Origin: CAKSQF01 sp964582375
Lineage (GTDB): Bacteria > Bacillota > Clostridia > Oscillospirales > CAG-272
Direction: 5' to 3'
DNA: 45,734 bases
Assembly (NCBI GenBank): GCA_964582375.1
Contig: CAZORL010000012.1
Coordinates: 1-45,734 of the forward strand
Position numbers and translations under genes: made by a program. Under the pieces are notes generated by a model, which saw only the letters and a list, made by a program, of their open reading frames with translations, was not told the origin of the DNA and ran no database searches. Positions 8,617-16,619 of the stretch are shown in pieces. The number at the start of each line of letters is the position of its first letter. The stretch's first letter is position 1.

Positions 8617-10862
8617 GGCTGTCCACCATCGGGTGGCGGTGCATCCTCTCTGCCTTGTCGCTTATCCGAAAAATCGTATATACTCTTCTGAGCAATAACA
8701 AGCTCGTAATAAATACCCTTCTTGCGCATCAGTTCATCGTGAGTTCCGACCTCGGCGATCCTGCCCTTATCGAGCACGACGAGTCGGTTTGCAAGGCGAA
8801 GTGTCGAGAGCCTGTGTGCGATCGCGATGGTCGTCCGATTTGACATCAGATTGGCAAGGGCATCCTGTATCTGCTTTTCGGTCTCGGTATCGAGCGAGGC
8901 GGTCGCCTCATCGAGTATTAATATGCGCGGATCGTGAAGAAGTGCTCTTGCTATCGCTATCCTCTGACGTTCGCCGCCCGAGAGCGTATAACCGCGCTCG
9001 CCGATGTAGGTCTGATATGCGTCCGGCAGTTTTGATATAAATTTGTGAGCACCCGCAAGCTTTGCCGCCGAGATCACCTCTGTGCGAGAGGCAGTCGGCT
9101 TTGCGTAGGCGATATTATCATAGATCGACCCCGAAAAGAGGAAATTATCTTGAAGTACCGTGCCTATTTGTGAGCGAAGCGATTCCTGCGAATAGCTTTG
9201 TATATTGCGTCCGTCGATCAGGATCTGACCGCTGTCAACATCATACATTCGAAGAACAAGATTGATAAGCGTCGATTTTCCGACACCCGAGCGTCCAACG
9301 ATGCCTATCATCTCGCCCGGCTCTACCGTAAGGTCAATATTATGAAGCACCTCACGCTCCTCGTCGTATCCGAACGAAACATCGTGAAATTCGATCCTTC
9401 CGACGATATCGGCATTGATCGGATCGACGCTCTCGGGCACATCCGATTTTTCGTCATATATTTCGAACACCTTTGAAACGGCGGCAAGAAGCCTGACGAT
9501 CTGTCTCGGGATACGCGAGAGCGAGCGAATCGGTCCGTAGATCAGCCCAACATAGGATGAGAACATCTGCATCGTTCCGAGCGTCATACTGCCGTTTATA
9601 ACTCGCTTTCCGACATAGTAAAGGATTATAAACTCGCCGAAAGAGACGATAAAGTTGACAAGCGGATTGAAGATCGCCCAGAAAAGCTCATTGCGCGCCT
9701 TGATCCTGCTTTCCTCGCTGACGAGCCTGTCAAAACGCTTCTCCTCATAATCTTCCCTGCCGTAAGCCTTTACTATGCGTATTCCCGAGAAAATATCGTG
9801 AAGCGAGGTCTGAACTCTGTCCTCGTACTGCCACTGTCCCTCATAAAGTCTGTGCGTCCGATTGATAAAAACTCTGTGGGCAACAAGGAATATGGGAATC
9901 GGAATAAAGATCAAGAGAGCAAGAAGAGGGTCATAGATTATAAGTATCACCGCGACGGTCACAAAAATAAGTGCTTGCTCGGCGATGGACGGAAGTTCGT
10001 TTGTCAAAAATCCCTGTATAATTGCCGTGTCGCGGGTTATCCTGTGCAAAATGTTTCCCGCTGTATGTCTGCCGACATTTGCGACAGACAGCGTCTGCAC
10101 CTTATCAAAGACATTGCCGCGAAGTCTCGTTATGACATTCGTGCTCGCCTTTACGAGAAGGAGACTGCGTACTATCGATATCCCCCGCGAAACAAGGCTG
10201 ACAGCAAGCATCGACAGAATTACCGAGATGAATCCGACAAAATTTTCGTTTTTCGGCGTGATATAGCCGTCGATAAGCAGTCTGTTCAGATATGGAGTCA
10301 CGAGATTTACGGCAGTCACCGCAAAAAAGAGAACAACAGCGGTGAAAATATAAAATTTGTCCGCCTTTATAACATCCCACAGCTGTTTTATGCTCTTCTT
10401 TTTATCACTGCATCTGTGACAAAGATCCGAGCTTTGATGCGGTGGGAGCGGTCTGCCGCACTTTTTACACTTTGTAGCACCTCGTGCACGCGACGGGCGA
10501 GGTTCTCTGCCCTGTGAGAGTGCCGAAAGCCGTTCGGCGGTTGCGAAAAAATCGGATTTTGCCGCCATTGTTGCCCTGCAGACTGTTGTTACAGTTCCGT
10601 CCGCCTTGACAAGCTCAAGTCTTACAGCTCCCGACAGTACTCTTGCGCTGTAACGATCCCCTTCGTCGAGGACGCATCTGCCGATGACCGTCCTTCCCTC
10701 GATCGCCGCATAGCAATCGGGGTAGAAGACAATGCAACCCTTGGTCAGCTTGTCTGCCGCCTGTGATATATCATATTCGAGCAGTGCGAGCGGCTCTCTC
10801 GAATATTCGAGCAGTACCTCACGTCCGAGTCTTTCATACATTTTTTGTTCTCGGTCGGTCAT
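8613..10862 (-). CDS. ABC exporter half-transporter B', with PH-like domain and zinc ribbon
   Basis: A 749-residue type-1 exporter half with the architecture of exporter B: soluble beta-rich N-terminal domain (about 1-115), zinc ribbon (CKKC and CHRC, about 130-148), six-helix permease and ATPase. It has Walker A GRSGVGKST, LSGGERQ, ILILDEATASLDTE and AHRLST. The start at ATG 10862 is preferred over the longer frame beginning at 10910 because AAGGAGGT lies seven bases upstream of it. It is the third gene of the operon A' - DUF1854' - B' - conserved protein, and its last codons overlap the start of the nuclease-like gene. Confidence 0.93.
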   Translation of the reverse strand: MTDREQKMYERLGREVLLEYSREPLALLEYDISQAADKLTKGCIVFYPDCYAAIEGRTVIGRCVLDEGDRYSARVLSGAVRLELVKADGTVTTVCRATMAAKSDFFATAERLSALSQGREPRPSRARGATKCKKCGRPLPPHQSSDLCHRCSDKKKSIKQLWDVIKADKFYIFTAVVLFFAVTAVNLVTPYLNRLLIDGYITPKNENFVGFISVILSMLAVSLVSRGISIVRSLLLVKASTNVITRLRGNVFDKVQTLSVANVGRHTAGNILHRITRDTAIIQGFLTNELPSIAEQALIFVTVAVILIIYDPLLALLIFIPIPIFLVAHRVFINRTHRLYEGQWQYEDRVQTSLHDIFSGIRIVKAYGREDYEEKRFDRLVSEESRIKARNELFWAIFNPLVNFIVSFGEFIILYYVGKRVINGSMTLGTMQMFSSYVGLIYGPIRSLSRIPRQIVRLLAAVSKVFEIYDEKSDVPESVDPINADIVGRIEFHDVSFGYDEEREVLHNIDLTVEPGEMIGIVGRSGVGKSTLINLVLRMYDVDSGQILIDGRNIQSYSQESLRSQIGTVLQDNFLFSGSIYDNIAYAKPTASRTEVISAAKLAGAHKFISKLPDAYQTYIGERGYTLSGGERQRIAIARALLHDPRILILDEATASLDTETEKQIQDALANLMSNRTTIAIAHRLSTLRLANRLVVLDKGRIAEVGTHDELMRKKGIYYELVIAQKSIYDFSDKRQGREDAPPPDGGQP

Positions 10863-10906
10863 TGTTCGCACCTCCTTTTTGTATAGCGATATTTCTTTGA
10901 CATTTG

Positions 10907-11413
10907 TCAAATATAAAGTTCGATCAATTTATATGATTTTGCGTCAAGCTTTGCGACATCGGGGATCTCGTAGCGATTGCCGTCCGAATCAACAAGAAAA
11001 ATGCGTCCGCCGCCTGCAAAGATCATGGATCTGTATGTGTCACGGAGTGTAAATTCAAGCTCGCCGACATCGGTCGAGACCTTCCACGCAGAAAAGCCGA
11101 ATTTTTCTTTGACCGAAAAGATTTCGGTGATCTTCGGCACAAAATATGATTTTTCAAGTTCATCGCGAAGCATTTTCGCCGTTTCGGGTGAAAAATCGGC
11201 AATACTTGCTATAAGACCGATCTCCTCGCCCTCGTCATCCTGAACCGAAATATTCGTAAACGGCTCGGAGAAGGGGAACATACGATGGAGGTGGACTCGC
11301 GGTATCGGATGATCGGCAAAATTCGTCTCGACGCCGATAAAGTCTCCGCTTTTGAAAAACGCGGTGTTTTTGCCGTTCAGATAATTTATCCGCATATTGT
11401 CTGTGCTGTTCAT
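10907..11413 (-). CDS. DUF1854 family protein, second copy
   Basis: A soluble 168-residue paralog of the protein at 4056-4637. Shared features are EEIGLIASI, the ELEKSYFVPKITEIFSVKEK block, the D-S-D-G-N-x(3)-I-P-D motif and the terminal LDAKSYKLIELYI; the N-terminal third differs. A longer frame opens at ATG 11446, overlapping the stop of exporter A' in an ATGA, but ATG 11413 has an AAGGAAG site nine bases upstream and is chosen here. It is again sandwiched between two zinc-ribbon ABC exporters, which supports a fixed functional unit. Confidence 0.87.
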   Translation of the reverse strand: MNSTDNMRINYLNGKNTAFFKSGDFIGVETNFADHPIPRVHLHRMFPFSEPFTNISVQDDEGEEIGLIASIADFSPETAKMLRDELEKSYFVPKITEIFSVKEKFGFSAWKVSTDVGELEFTLRDTYRSMIFAGGGRIFLVDSDGNRYEIPDVAKLDAKSYKLIELYI

Positions 11414-11442
11414 ATTCGATAACTTCCTTTCGACCAAATTGA

Positions 11443-13659
11443 TCATTCTGCGATTCCCGCATCGCGAAGTGCCTGAAGCTGAAGGGTATAAAGTCGGCGA
11501 TAGACGCCGTCTTTTGCGATAAGTTCGACGGGTCTGCCGTATTCGCAGACCTTTTTGTCCTTGATAACGATGAGATAATCGGCGTTTTTCAGTGTTGAAA
11601 GCCTATGGGCGATCGTGATGGTCGTGCGGCCTTTTGACATTTCGTCAAGCGTCCTTTGTATCATCTGCTCGGTCTTTGTGTCCATCGCCGCTGTCGCCTC
11701 ATCGAGGATCAGTATCTTCGGGTCACGAAGAAGTGCGCGTGCAATGGATATACGCTGACGCTCGCCGCCCGAGAGTTCCTTATAGCCCTGCCCGACCTTA
11801 GTCTCATAGCCGTCGGGAAGCTTTGATATAAATTCGTGTGCGCCAGCCGCTTTAGCCGCCGCGATCACCTCCGCAGTTGTCGCATCAGGGCTTGAATAGC
11901 GGATATTGTCAAACAGAGTTCCGACGAAAAGATAGGTCTCCTGCGAGACTATCGCGATATTTTTATGGAGTTCCTCGAAGGATATATCCTTGACATTCAC
12001 GCCGTCAATGGTTATCTCGCCCTCATCGACATCGTAAAGTCTTATGATCAGATTGGCGATGGTGGATTTGCCCGCACCGGTATGTCCGACGATACCTATA
12101 TTACTGCCGGCATCTATATCAAACGAGATCCCGTCAAGGACCGTGCGATTTTTTACATATGAAAACTTGACATTCTTGAACGACACATCGCCGCGCATCT
12201 CGCCGAGCGACACGGGAGAGGTCGGTGCCTCGACATCGGGTTTTGCATCCATGACCTCAAGCAGGCGGCTCATTGCGTTCATGCTTTCGGATGCGTTCTG
12301 AACAAGGCTCACGAGCGAGTACATCGGCTCATACACCATAGAAACATATGCCGAGAAGGTCAGCAGCTGTCCGTAGGTCATGCCGAAGCTGTCGGTGACG
12401 GTCATCCAGCCGCCAACCGCCCAAACGATTATCGTGCCGAGATAGACAAGCATGCCGAGCATCGGAAAGACGGTCGATGAGTAGACAGAGCGGCGTCTGC
12501 TTGCATCCGCAAGTGCTCGATTTGATTTATCAAATCGTGCGGACTCTCTTTTTTCGCCCGCGAATGATTTGACGACTCTTATCCCGTTCAGCAGATCGGA
12601 GAGCATACCTGTCATCGCACGTTCGCGAGAATAATTTTTTGCGTTTAGTTTGCGTGCCTGACCGTAGGTCTTGCCGATCAAAAAAAGCGTGAGCGGAAAG
12701 AGCAGAAGTGCCAGAAGGGTAAGAAGCGGATTTATCGTGATCATCACGACGATCACGGCAACAACCTGTACGACATTTATCACAAGTATCGGGAAACCGT
12801 CAGTAAATGCCCAATATATACGGTCGGCATCCGAATTGACCTGATTCATAAGTCCGCCTGTCGATCTTGCCGAAAAATAGGACACCGACAGCTTTTCGAT
12901 CGCACCGAATATCGTCTTTTTCATGTCATATGAAAGCTTTGCCGAAATTCTGCTCGAAACAGCCTGCGAAAGCATATCCACACCGACACGAAGCAGTCGA
13001 AGTGCGACTATGAGCGTGATCACAAAAATGATCTTGCCGTAGAAACTGCCGTCGGCGGAGAGAACCTCATCATAATAAAATCCCGAGCCGAGATAGGGCG
13101 ACACGACAGAGAGTGCACTCGTCACAACAAGCAAAAGAAGGGTAATGATTATCTGCGGTATGTATTTTTTGAAAAAGATTAGCATCCCCGACATGACCCT
13201 TCTGCCGTCAACGCAGTGGGGACAGAATTTCCTGTCCGAGTCGGGATAGTGCCTTCCGCATTTGGGGCAAAATCTGTCATCCGGCTCAATACGCTCATAA
13301 CGCTCGCCCGAGATCAGCTTTTCGAAAACGCAAACAAGTTTGAACGCATCATCCTTGCACGAATAGGACATCGTAGCGACCGATCGGGAGACACCCTTTA
13401 CGCTGCAAACGAGCGTGCATCCCGAAACGCCCTCCTCGAGGCGGAGATCGGCAACATCGGCAAGCCTTTCATCAAACATGATATCGCCCTCATTTACAAA
13501 AACAAGTCTGTCATCAAAAAGGACGACTGCGGCAAACGAGAGGTTATCGGGGCGTGAAAACTGTTCGGCGATCATCCATGCCGCCGCTCTGTCAACATTT
13601 ATGCCCATACCCGCAAGTTTTTTTCTGATTTTGTCTGTCTGATATCGATAGGCGCTCAT
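11443..13659 (-). CDS. ABC exporter half-transporter A', with N-terminal domain and zinc ribbon
   Basis: A 738-residue exporter half, the counterpart of exporter A. The N-terminal domain (about 1-130) is followed by a zinc ribbon with CPKC and CPHC pairs, six hydrophobic segments and the ATPase: Walker A GHTGAGKST, LSGGERQ, ILILDEATAAMDTKTE and AHRLST. It shares with exporter A the AAMD D-loop, whereas B and B' have the usual AALD/ASLD, so the A/B division is conserved between the two loci. The start at ATG 13659 follows AAAGGAAA and a consensus promoter; a frame extension to 13767 would begin upstream of that promoter and is rejected. Confidence 0.93.
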   Translation of the reverse strand: MSAYRYQTDKIRKKLAGMGINVDRAAAWMIAEQFSRPDNLSFAAVVLFDDRLVFVNEGDIMFDERLADVADLRLEEGVSGCTLVCSVKGVSRSVATMSYSCKDDAFKLVCVFEKLISGERYERIEPDDRFCPKCGRHYPDSDRKFCPHCVDGRRVMSGMLIFFKKYIPQIIITLLLLVVTSALSVVSPYLGSGFYYDEVLSADGSFYGKIIFVITLIVALRLLRVGVDMLSQAVSSRISAKLSYDMKKTIFGAIEKLSVSYFSARSTGGLMNQVNSDADRIYWAFTDGFPILVINVVQVVAVIVVMITINPLLTLLALLLFPLTLFLIGKTYGQARKLNAKNYSRERAMTGMLSDLLNGIRVVKSFAGEKRESARFDKSNRALADASRRRSVYSSTVFPMLGMLVYLGTIIVWAVGGWMTVTDSFGMTYGQLLTFSAYVSMVYEPMYSLVSLVQNASESMNAMSRLLEVMDAKPDVEAPTSPVSLGEMRGDVSFKNVKFSYVKNRTVLDGISFDIDAGSNIGIVGHTGAGKSTIANLIIRLYDVDEGEITIDGVNVKDISFEELHKNIAIVSQETYLFVGTLFDNIRYSSPDATTAEVIAAAKAAGAHEFISKLPDGYETKVGQGYKELSGGERQRISIARALLRDPKILILDEATAAMDTKTEQMIQRTLDEMSKGRTTITIAHRLSTLKNADYLIVIKDKKVCEYGRPVELIAKDGVYRRLYTLQLQALRDAGIAE

Positions 13660-13695
13660 TATTGAAAGTTTCCTTTCATGTTGATACTTTAGGAT

Positions 13696-13724
13696 ATTAT
13701 AACACAATTTGTACGATTTGTCAA
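13696..13724 (-). promoter_or_regulatory. SigmaA promoter of the second ABC/DUF1854 operon
   Basis: Minus strand TTGACA (13724-13719), 17 bases, TATAAT (13701-13696): a perfect consensus match. The transcript would begin near 13689, about 30 bases before the exporter A' start. Confidence 0.85.
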
Positions 13725-13797
13725 AGGGTTTTCGGCTGTTTGTCTCAAAAATGAGGGCAATTTGCAAAATTTATTTGTTAATTTTTTTCGTCCGCTC

Positions 13798-13843
13798 TTG
13801 AAAGTCGGAGGCTTTTATGGTAGAATAGGTAAAATGTATTTAC
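13798..13843 (+). promoter_or_regulatory. Promoter of the XRE regulator with palindromic operator
   Basis: TTGAAA (13798-13803), 17 bases, TAGAAT (13821-13826). Directly downstream, at the expected transcription start, lies the palindrome GTAAA-N5-TTTAC (13829-13843). It is well placed for autorepression by the XRE protein encoded next. Confidence 0.65.
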
Positions 13844-13869
13844 TAAGAAGGTAAACGGGGGGTGTGCAT

Positions 13870-14760
13870 ATGCCGACGATCGGTGAAAAGATAAAGGGTG
13901 CGCGGCTCGAGCTTGGGCTGACGCAAAGTGAGCTGTGCGGCGATTTCATGACGCGCAATATGCTCTCGCAAATAGAATCGGACAAGGCACATCCATCACT
14001 TGGCACGCTCGAATATATTTCCGAAAAGCTGGGCATACCGACCGGATATTTTACCGACACCGAGGCGACCATCTCGGAATACAAAAAGCGCGAGCTTATG
14101 CCCAAGATCAAAAAACTCCTTGTGGGGAAGTCCTACCAAAAGTGCATCGATCTTTGCAAAAAGCTCGATGCGGACGACGAGATCTATCTGATCATTTCAA
14201 AATGCTATCTTGAGATAGGCAACATGCATTATACCGACGGTTGGCTCGAAGGAGCGCGACGGGCTTACGTCCTTGCCGATGACACTGCGTCAAAAACGGT
14301 CTATCCGACAGACGGCATTCATTCATCGTCACATGCACACCTTGAGATAATCGATGCACTTGCAAATTCCCGCACTCCCGATGTTATCACGGCGATCGGA
14401 TACGAAGATTCCCACCTGTCCGAGCTTGCGGCATACACCGAAATGCTCAGTTTGATCGAAAGAAGCAAATACGAGGTGGCAACGGGTGTCTACGATGCAC
14501 TGAATTTGAAGGATCCGCTCTTCAGGATCCACATCAACGCACGACTGTCGATGTCCGCCGGTAATTACAATCGCGCTATATCTCTACTGCAAGAATTGAT
14601 CGAACGTTTTGACGAGGCTCATGCGGACGCTCTCTTTCGCTACTCGGTATATGCAGATCTTGAGATCTCCTGCAAATCGATCGGAGATTACAAGGGCGCA
14701 TACGAATACGCCGAAAAGCGTCGCGATCTGTCGGACAAGTTCGGGGTACATGTGAAATAG
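13870..14760 (+). CDS. XRE-family regulator with TPR-like C-terminal domain
   Basis: A 296-residue cytoplasmic regulator. Residues 1-60 form a Cro/C1-type helix-turn-helix (IGEKIKGARLELGLTQSELC, then MLSQIESDKAHPSLGTLEYI). The remaining 230 residues are helical repeats of tetratricopeptide type (for example YQKCIDLCKKLDADDEIYLI and YNRAISLLQELIERFDEAHA). This layout matches PlcR/Rgg-like peptide-sensing regulators. ATG 13870 is chosen, with a GGGGGGTG site; a GTG at 13864 is the alternative. It diverges from the A' exporter operon and probably controls it, but no signalling-peptide gene was recognised nearby, so peptide sensing is an inference. Confidence 0.88.
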   Translation: MPTIGEKIKGARLELGLTQSELCGDFMTRNMLSQIESDKAHPSLGTLEYISEKLGIPTGYFTDTEATISEYKKRELMPKIKKLLVGKSYQKCIDLCKKLDADDEIYLIISKCYLEIGNMHYTDGWLEGARRAYVLADDTASKTVYPTDGIHSSSHAHLEIIDALANSRTPDVITAIGYEDSHLSELAAYTEMLSLIERSKYEVATGVYDALNLKDPLFRIHINARLSMSAGNYNRAISLLQELIERFDEAHADALFRYSVYADLEISCKSIGDYKGAYEYAEKRRDLSDKFGVHVK

Positions 14761-14800
14761 CTCGTGGGGGGCAATCCCCTGCCAAATATCTTTTATCAAC

Positions 14801-14837
14801 GATCGAGACTGCCCTCGGGCAGCCTCGATCTTGTTTT
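14801..14837 (+). terminator. Terminator between convergent genes
   Basis: GATCGAG-A-CTGCCC pairs with GGGCAG-C-CTCGATC (14801-14830), with a two-base loop and one internal mismatch, followed by TTGTTTT. It ends the XRE gene. Confidence 0.8.
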
Positions 14838-14844
14838 ATACCGC

Positions 14845-15489
14845 TTATTTCATGTCCGAAACTCTTACGAAAACAAATCCCCTCTCGATAAGTCTCGGGA
14901 TCAATTCCTCGAGTGCCTCTTTGGTGTGGCTCTCGCCGACGATATAATCATGCATGAGCACGATCGAGCCGTCTTTTGCCTCCGAGAGTACCGTGTCAAC
15001 TATCTCCTTTTTGCTTCTGTGCGCCCAATCCATGGTGTCGATCGTCCAGAGCACGCGTCTGTAGCCAAGCTCATCCGATGCAGTCGAGACCGTGCTTGAC
15101 ACCACGCCTTCGGGTGGGCGGAAAAGAGTCGGGCGTTTTTTGCAGACGGTATATATGACGTCGGATGTCATATTCAGTTCGTTTTCGAGAGTACCGACGC
15201 TCTGATCCTTCATGTGCGGATGGGTAAAGGTATGATTTCCGAGCTCGTGCCCCTCGCGCGCCTGTCGTTTGACTATCTCGGGGGAGATGCAGACATTCGA
15301 GCCGACAAGGAAGAAGGTCGCTTTGATGTCATATCTTGCGAGCAGATCAAGGATACTCTCCGTATATTTATCGGACGGTCCGTCATCAAAGGTCAGTGCG
15401 ATCTGTTTCCGTTCTTCTGCCGCCGAGATCGGAGGCATCGACGCCGTCAAAAGGCAGAGTGCGAGAGCGGTGACAAAAAGTCGTCTCAT
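14845..15489 (-). CDS. Secreted polysaccharide deacetylase (CE4, NodB domain)
   Basis: A 214-residue exported enzyme. A signal peptide (MRRLFVTALALCLLTASMPP, cleavage after about residue 25) is followed by the NodB fold with all CE4 motifs: TFDDGPS (catalytic Asp pair), NHTFTHPH (metal His), RPPEG, a DTMDW region and IVLMHD. It should remove N- or O-acetyl groups from peptidoglycan or another glycan outside the membrane. ATG 15489 is chosen because GAGGAG lies eight bases upstream; a GTG at 15495 is too close to that site. It overlaps the stop of the upstream deacetylase by four bases (ATGA), so the two are translationally coupled. Confidence 0.92.
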   Translation of the reverse strand: MRRLFVTALALCLLTASMPPISAAEERKQIALTFDDGPSDKYTESILDLLARYDIKATFFLVGSNVCISPEIVKRQAREGHELGNHTFTHPHMKDQSVGTLENELNMTSDVIYTVCKKRPTLFRPPEGVVSSTVSTASDELGYRRVLWTIDTMDWAHRSKKEIVDTVLSEAKDGSIVLMHDYIVGESHTKEALEELIPRLIERGFVFVRVSDMK

Positions 15490-16277
15490 TTCCACAGCTC
15501 CTCGAGCGAGCCGAAACGATAGCCTTCTTTTTCGAGATCGGTCAGCAATCGATCGAGTATCTGAGCATTCGTTGCCGAGGTCGGATGGAGGAGCATGATC
15601 TCGCCGTTATGGGTATGCGCGAGTATTTTCTTCAAGGCAGCATCGGGGGCAGGTTGTCTGTTGTTGTCCCAATCGGCATAGGCAAACGACCAAAAAACCG
15701 TCCTATAGCCGAGTTCCTTGGCAAGCCTCAGATTGTCCCTTGAAAATCTGCCCTCGGGCGGTCGATATACCTTCGGCATCTCTTCCCCGATAAGCTCCAA
15801 ATAAGCACCCGACAGTGCCGAGAGCTGTCCGTCGAACATGTCTTTATCCGAGATCTTCGTCATATCGGGGTGGCTTTTGGTATGATTGCAAACGAGATGT
15901 CCCTCATCGACCATCCTTTTGACAAGCTCGGGATTTCGCTTGATCAGATTTTCGAGGATGAAGAACGCACCCTTTGCGTCATGCTTTTTCAGCGAGTCGA
16001 GCACCTTTTCAACATTTCCGTTCGTATATCCCGCATCAAACGTGAGATAGATGACCTTGTCGCGATCGTCCGCCTTTTTGTTCAGATAATAGCCGTCGTA
16101 CTTTTCGATAAAGCTCATTGAGGGGTCGATCGGCGGCTGCATATGCTTGTCATTGCCGATGCAGTACCAATTATATGCCGTGTACTCGCCCTCGGCGGCT
16201 GACACATAGGCGACGGGCGCCGTGGCGACAAAAATTGCCGCAAGCGCCGAAGCTATACTTTTTATTTTTATATTCAT
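15486..16277 (-). CDS. pdaA: PdaA-type polysaccharide deacetylase (delta-lactam de-N-acetylase)
   Basis: A 263-residue exported CE4 enzyme with an N-terminal signal peptide (to about residue 27). It carries the PdaA-specific form of motif 1, TFDAGYTNG, where the second Asp of ordinary NodB domains is replaced. Other matches to Bacillus PdaA are the metal motif NHTKSH, RPPEGRFS, TVFWSFAYADWDNN and a late IMLLHPTS. PdaA deacetylates N-acetylmuramic acid on the way to muramic delta-lactam in spore cortex, so the organism is probably a spore former. The start follows AAGGAAG. It is the first gene of a two-gene operon; a weak promoter-like pair (TTGAGC-N17-TAAATT, 16327-16299 on the minus strand) lies upstream. 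Confidence 0.88.
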   Translation of the reverse strand: MNIKIKSIASALAAIFVATAPVAYVSAAEGEYTAYNWYCIGNDKHMQPPIDPSMSFIEKYDGYYLNKKADDRDKVIYLTFDAGYTNGNVEKVLDSLKKHDAKGAFFILENLIKRNPELVKRMVDEGHLVCNHTKSHPDMTKISDKDMFDGQLSALSGAYLELIGEEMPKVYRPPEGRFSRDNLRLAKELGYRTVFWSFAYADWDNNRQPAPDAALKKILAHTHNGEIMLLHPTSATNAQILDRLLTDLEKEGYRFGSLEELWK

Positions 16278-16387
16278 GGCTTAAACTTCCTTTCATTCAA
16301 TTTATTTGCAGCGCAAAATGCGCTCAATGAAATTATTCCGTAATAAGATCGATCTTAGTCATTTTTCGCGAAATTAATCAAAAAAGC

Positions 16388-16416
16388 TTGACAAACGGTA
16401 GCGAGAATGATATGAT
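16388..16416 (+). promoter_or_regulatory. SigmaA promoter of the zinc-ribbon membrane protein
   Basis: TTGACA (16388-16393), 17 bases, TATGAT (16411-16416). The start would be near 16423, leaving an unusually long leader of about 197 bases. Confidence 0.8.
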
Positions 16417-16503
16417 ATTCTATGTAAAGAAGATAGTCGACCCAAAAAATCGAGTATAATAAAGAATCGGCAATCAACCAATGAAATTTTCACTTCTCCT
16501 GTA

Positions 16504-16524
16504 GGGCGGGGGTATCTCCCGCCC
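16504..16524 (+). repeat. Strong GC hairpin in the leader
   Basis: GGGCGGG (16504-16510) pairs with CCCGCCC (16518-16524) over a seven-base loop. No T-run follows, so it is not a terminator. It begins at the stop codon of a seven-codon ORF (16481-16504). It may be a regulatory leader element or a dispersed intergenic repeat. Confidence 0.5.
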
Positions 16525-16619
16525 TGCCGAGATAGTGCAAGTGTGCATGTTTAATGTCCGATCTGACATATATTAACATTTTACAATCAGCTGCCTGACT
16601 ATTAAAGGAGGAAAAGAAA

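Larger units (their letters stand above)
16278..16619. other. 342-base intergenic region with plus-strand promoter and structured leader
   Basis: Between divergent pdaA and the small membrane-protein gene. It holds an AGCGCA/TGCGCT hairpin near 16312-16324, the promoter at 16388-16416, an internal TATAAT at 16455-16460, a seven-codon ORF (16481-16504) and a GC hairpin (16504-16524). No larger reading frame is convincing. Confidence 0.6.

Noticed and set aside
1708..13659. The DUF1854/ABC loci as cyanophycin-metabolism genes
   Set aside because: Some family members carry that database name, but no cyanophycin synthetase or cyanophycinase is present in the window.
13660..13767. Longer N-terminus for exporter A'
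   Set aside because: The extension would start upstream of the consensus promoter at 13696-13724 and lacks a ribosome site.
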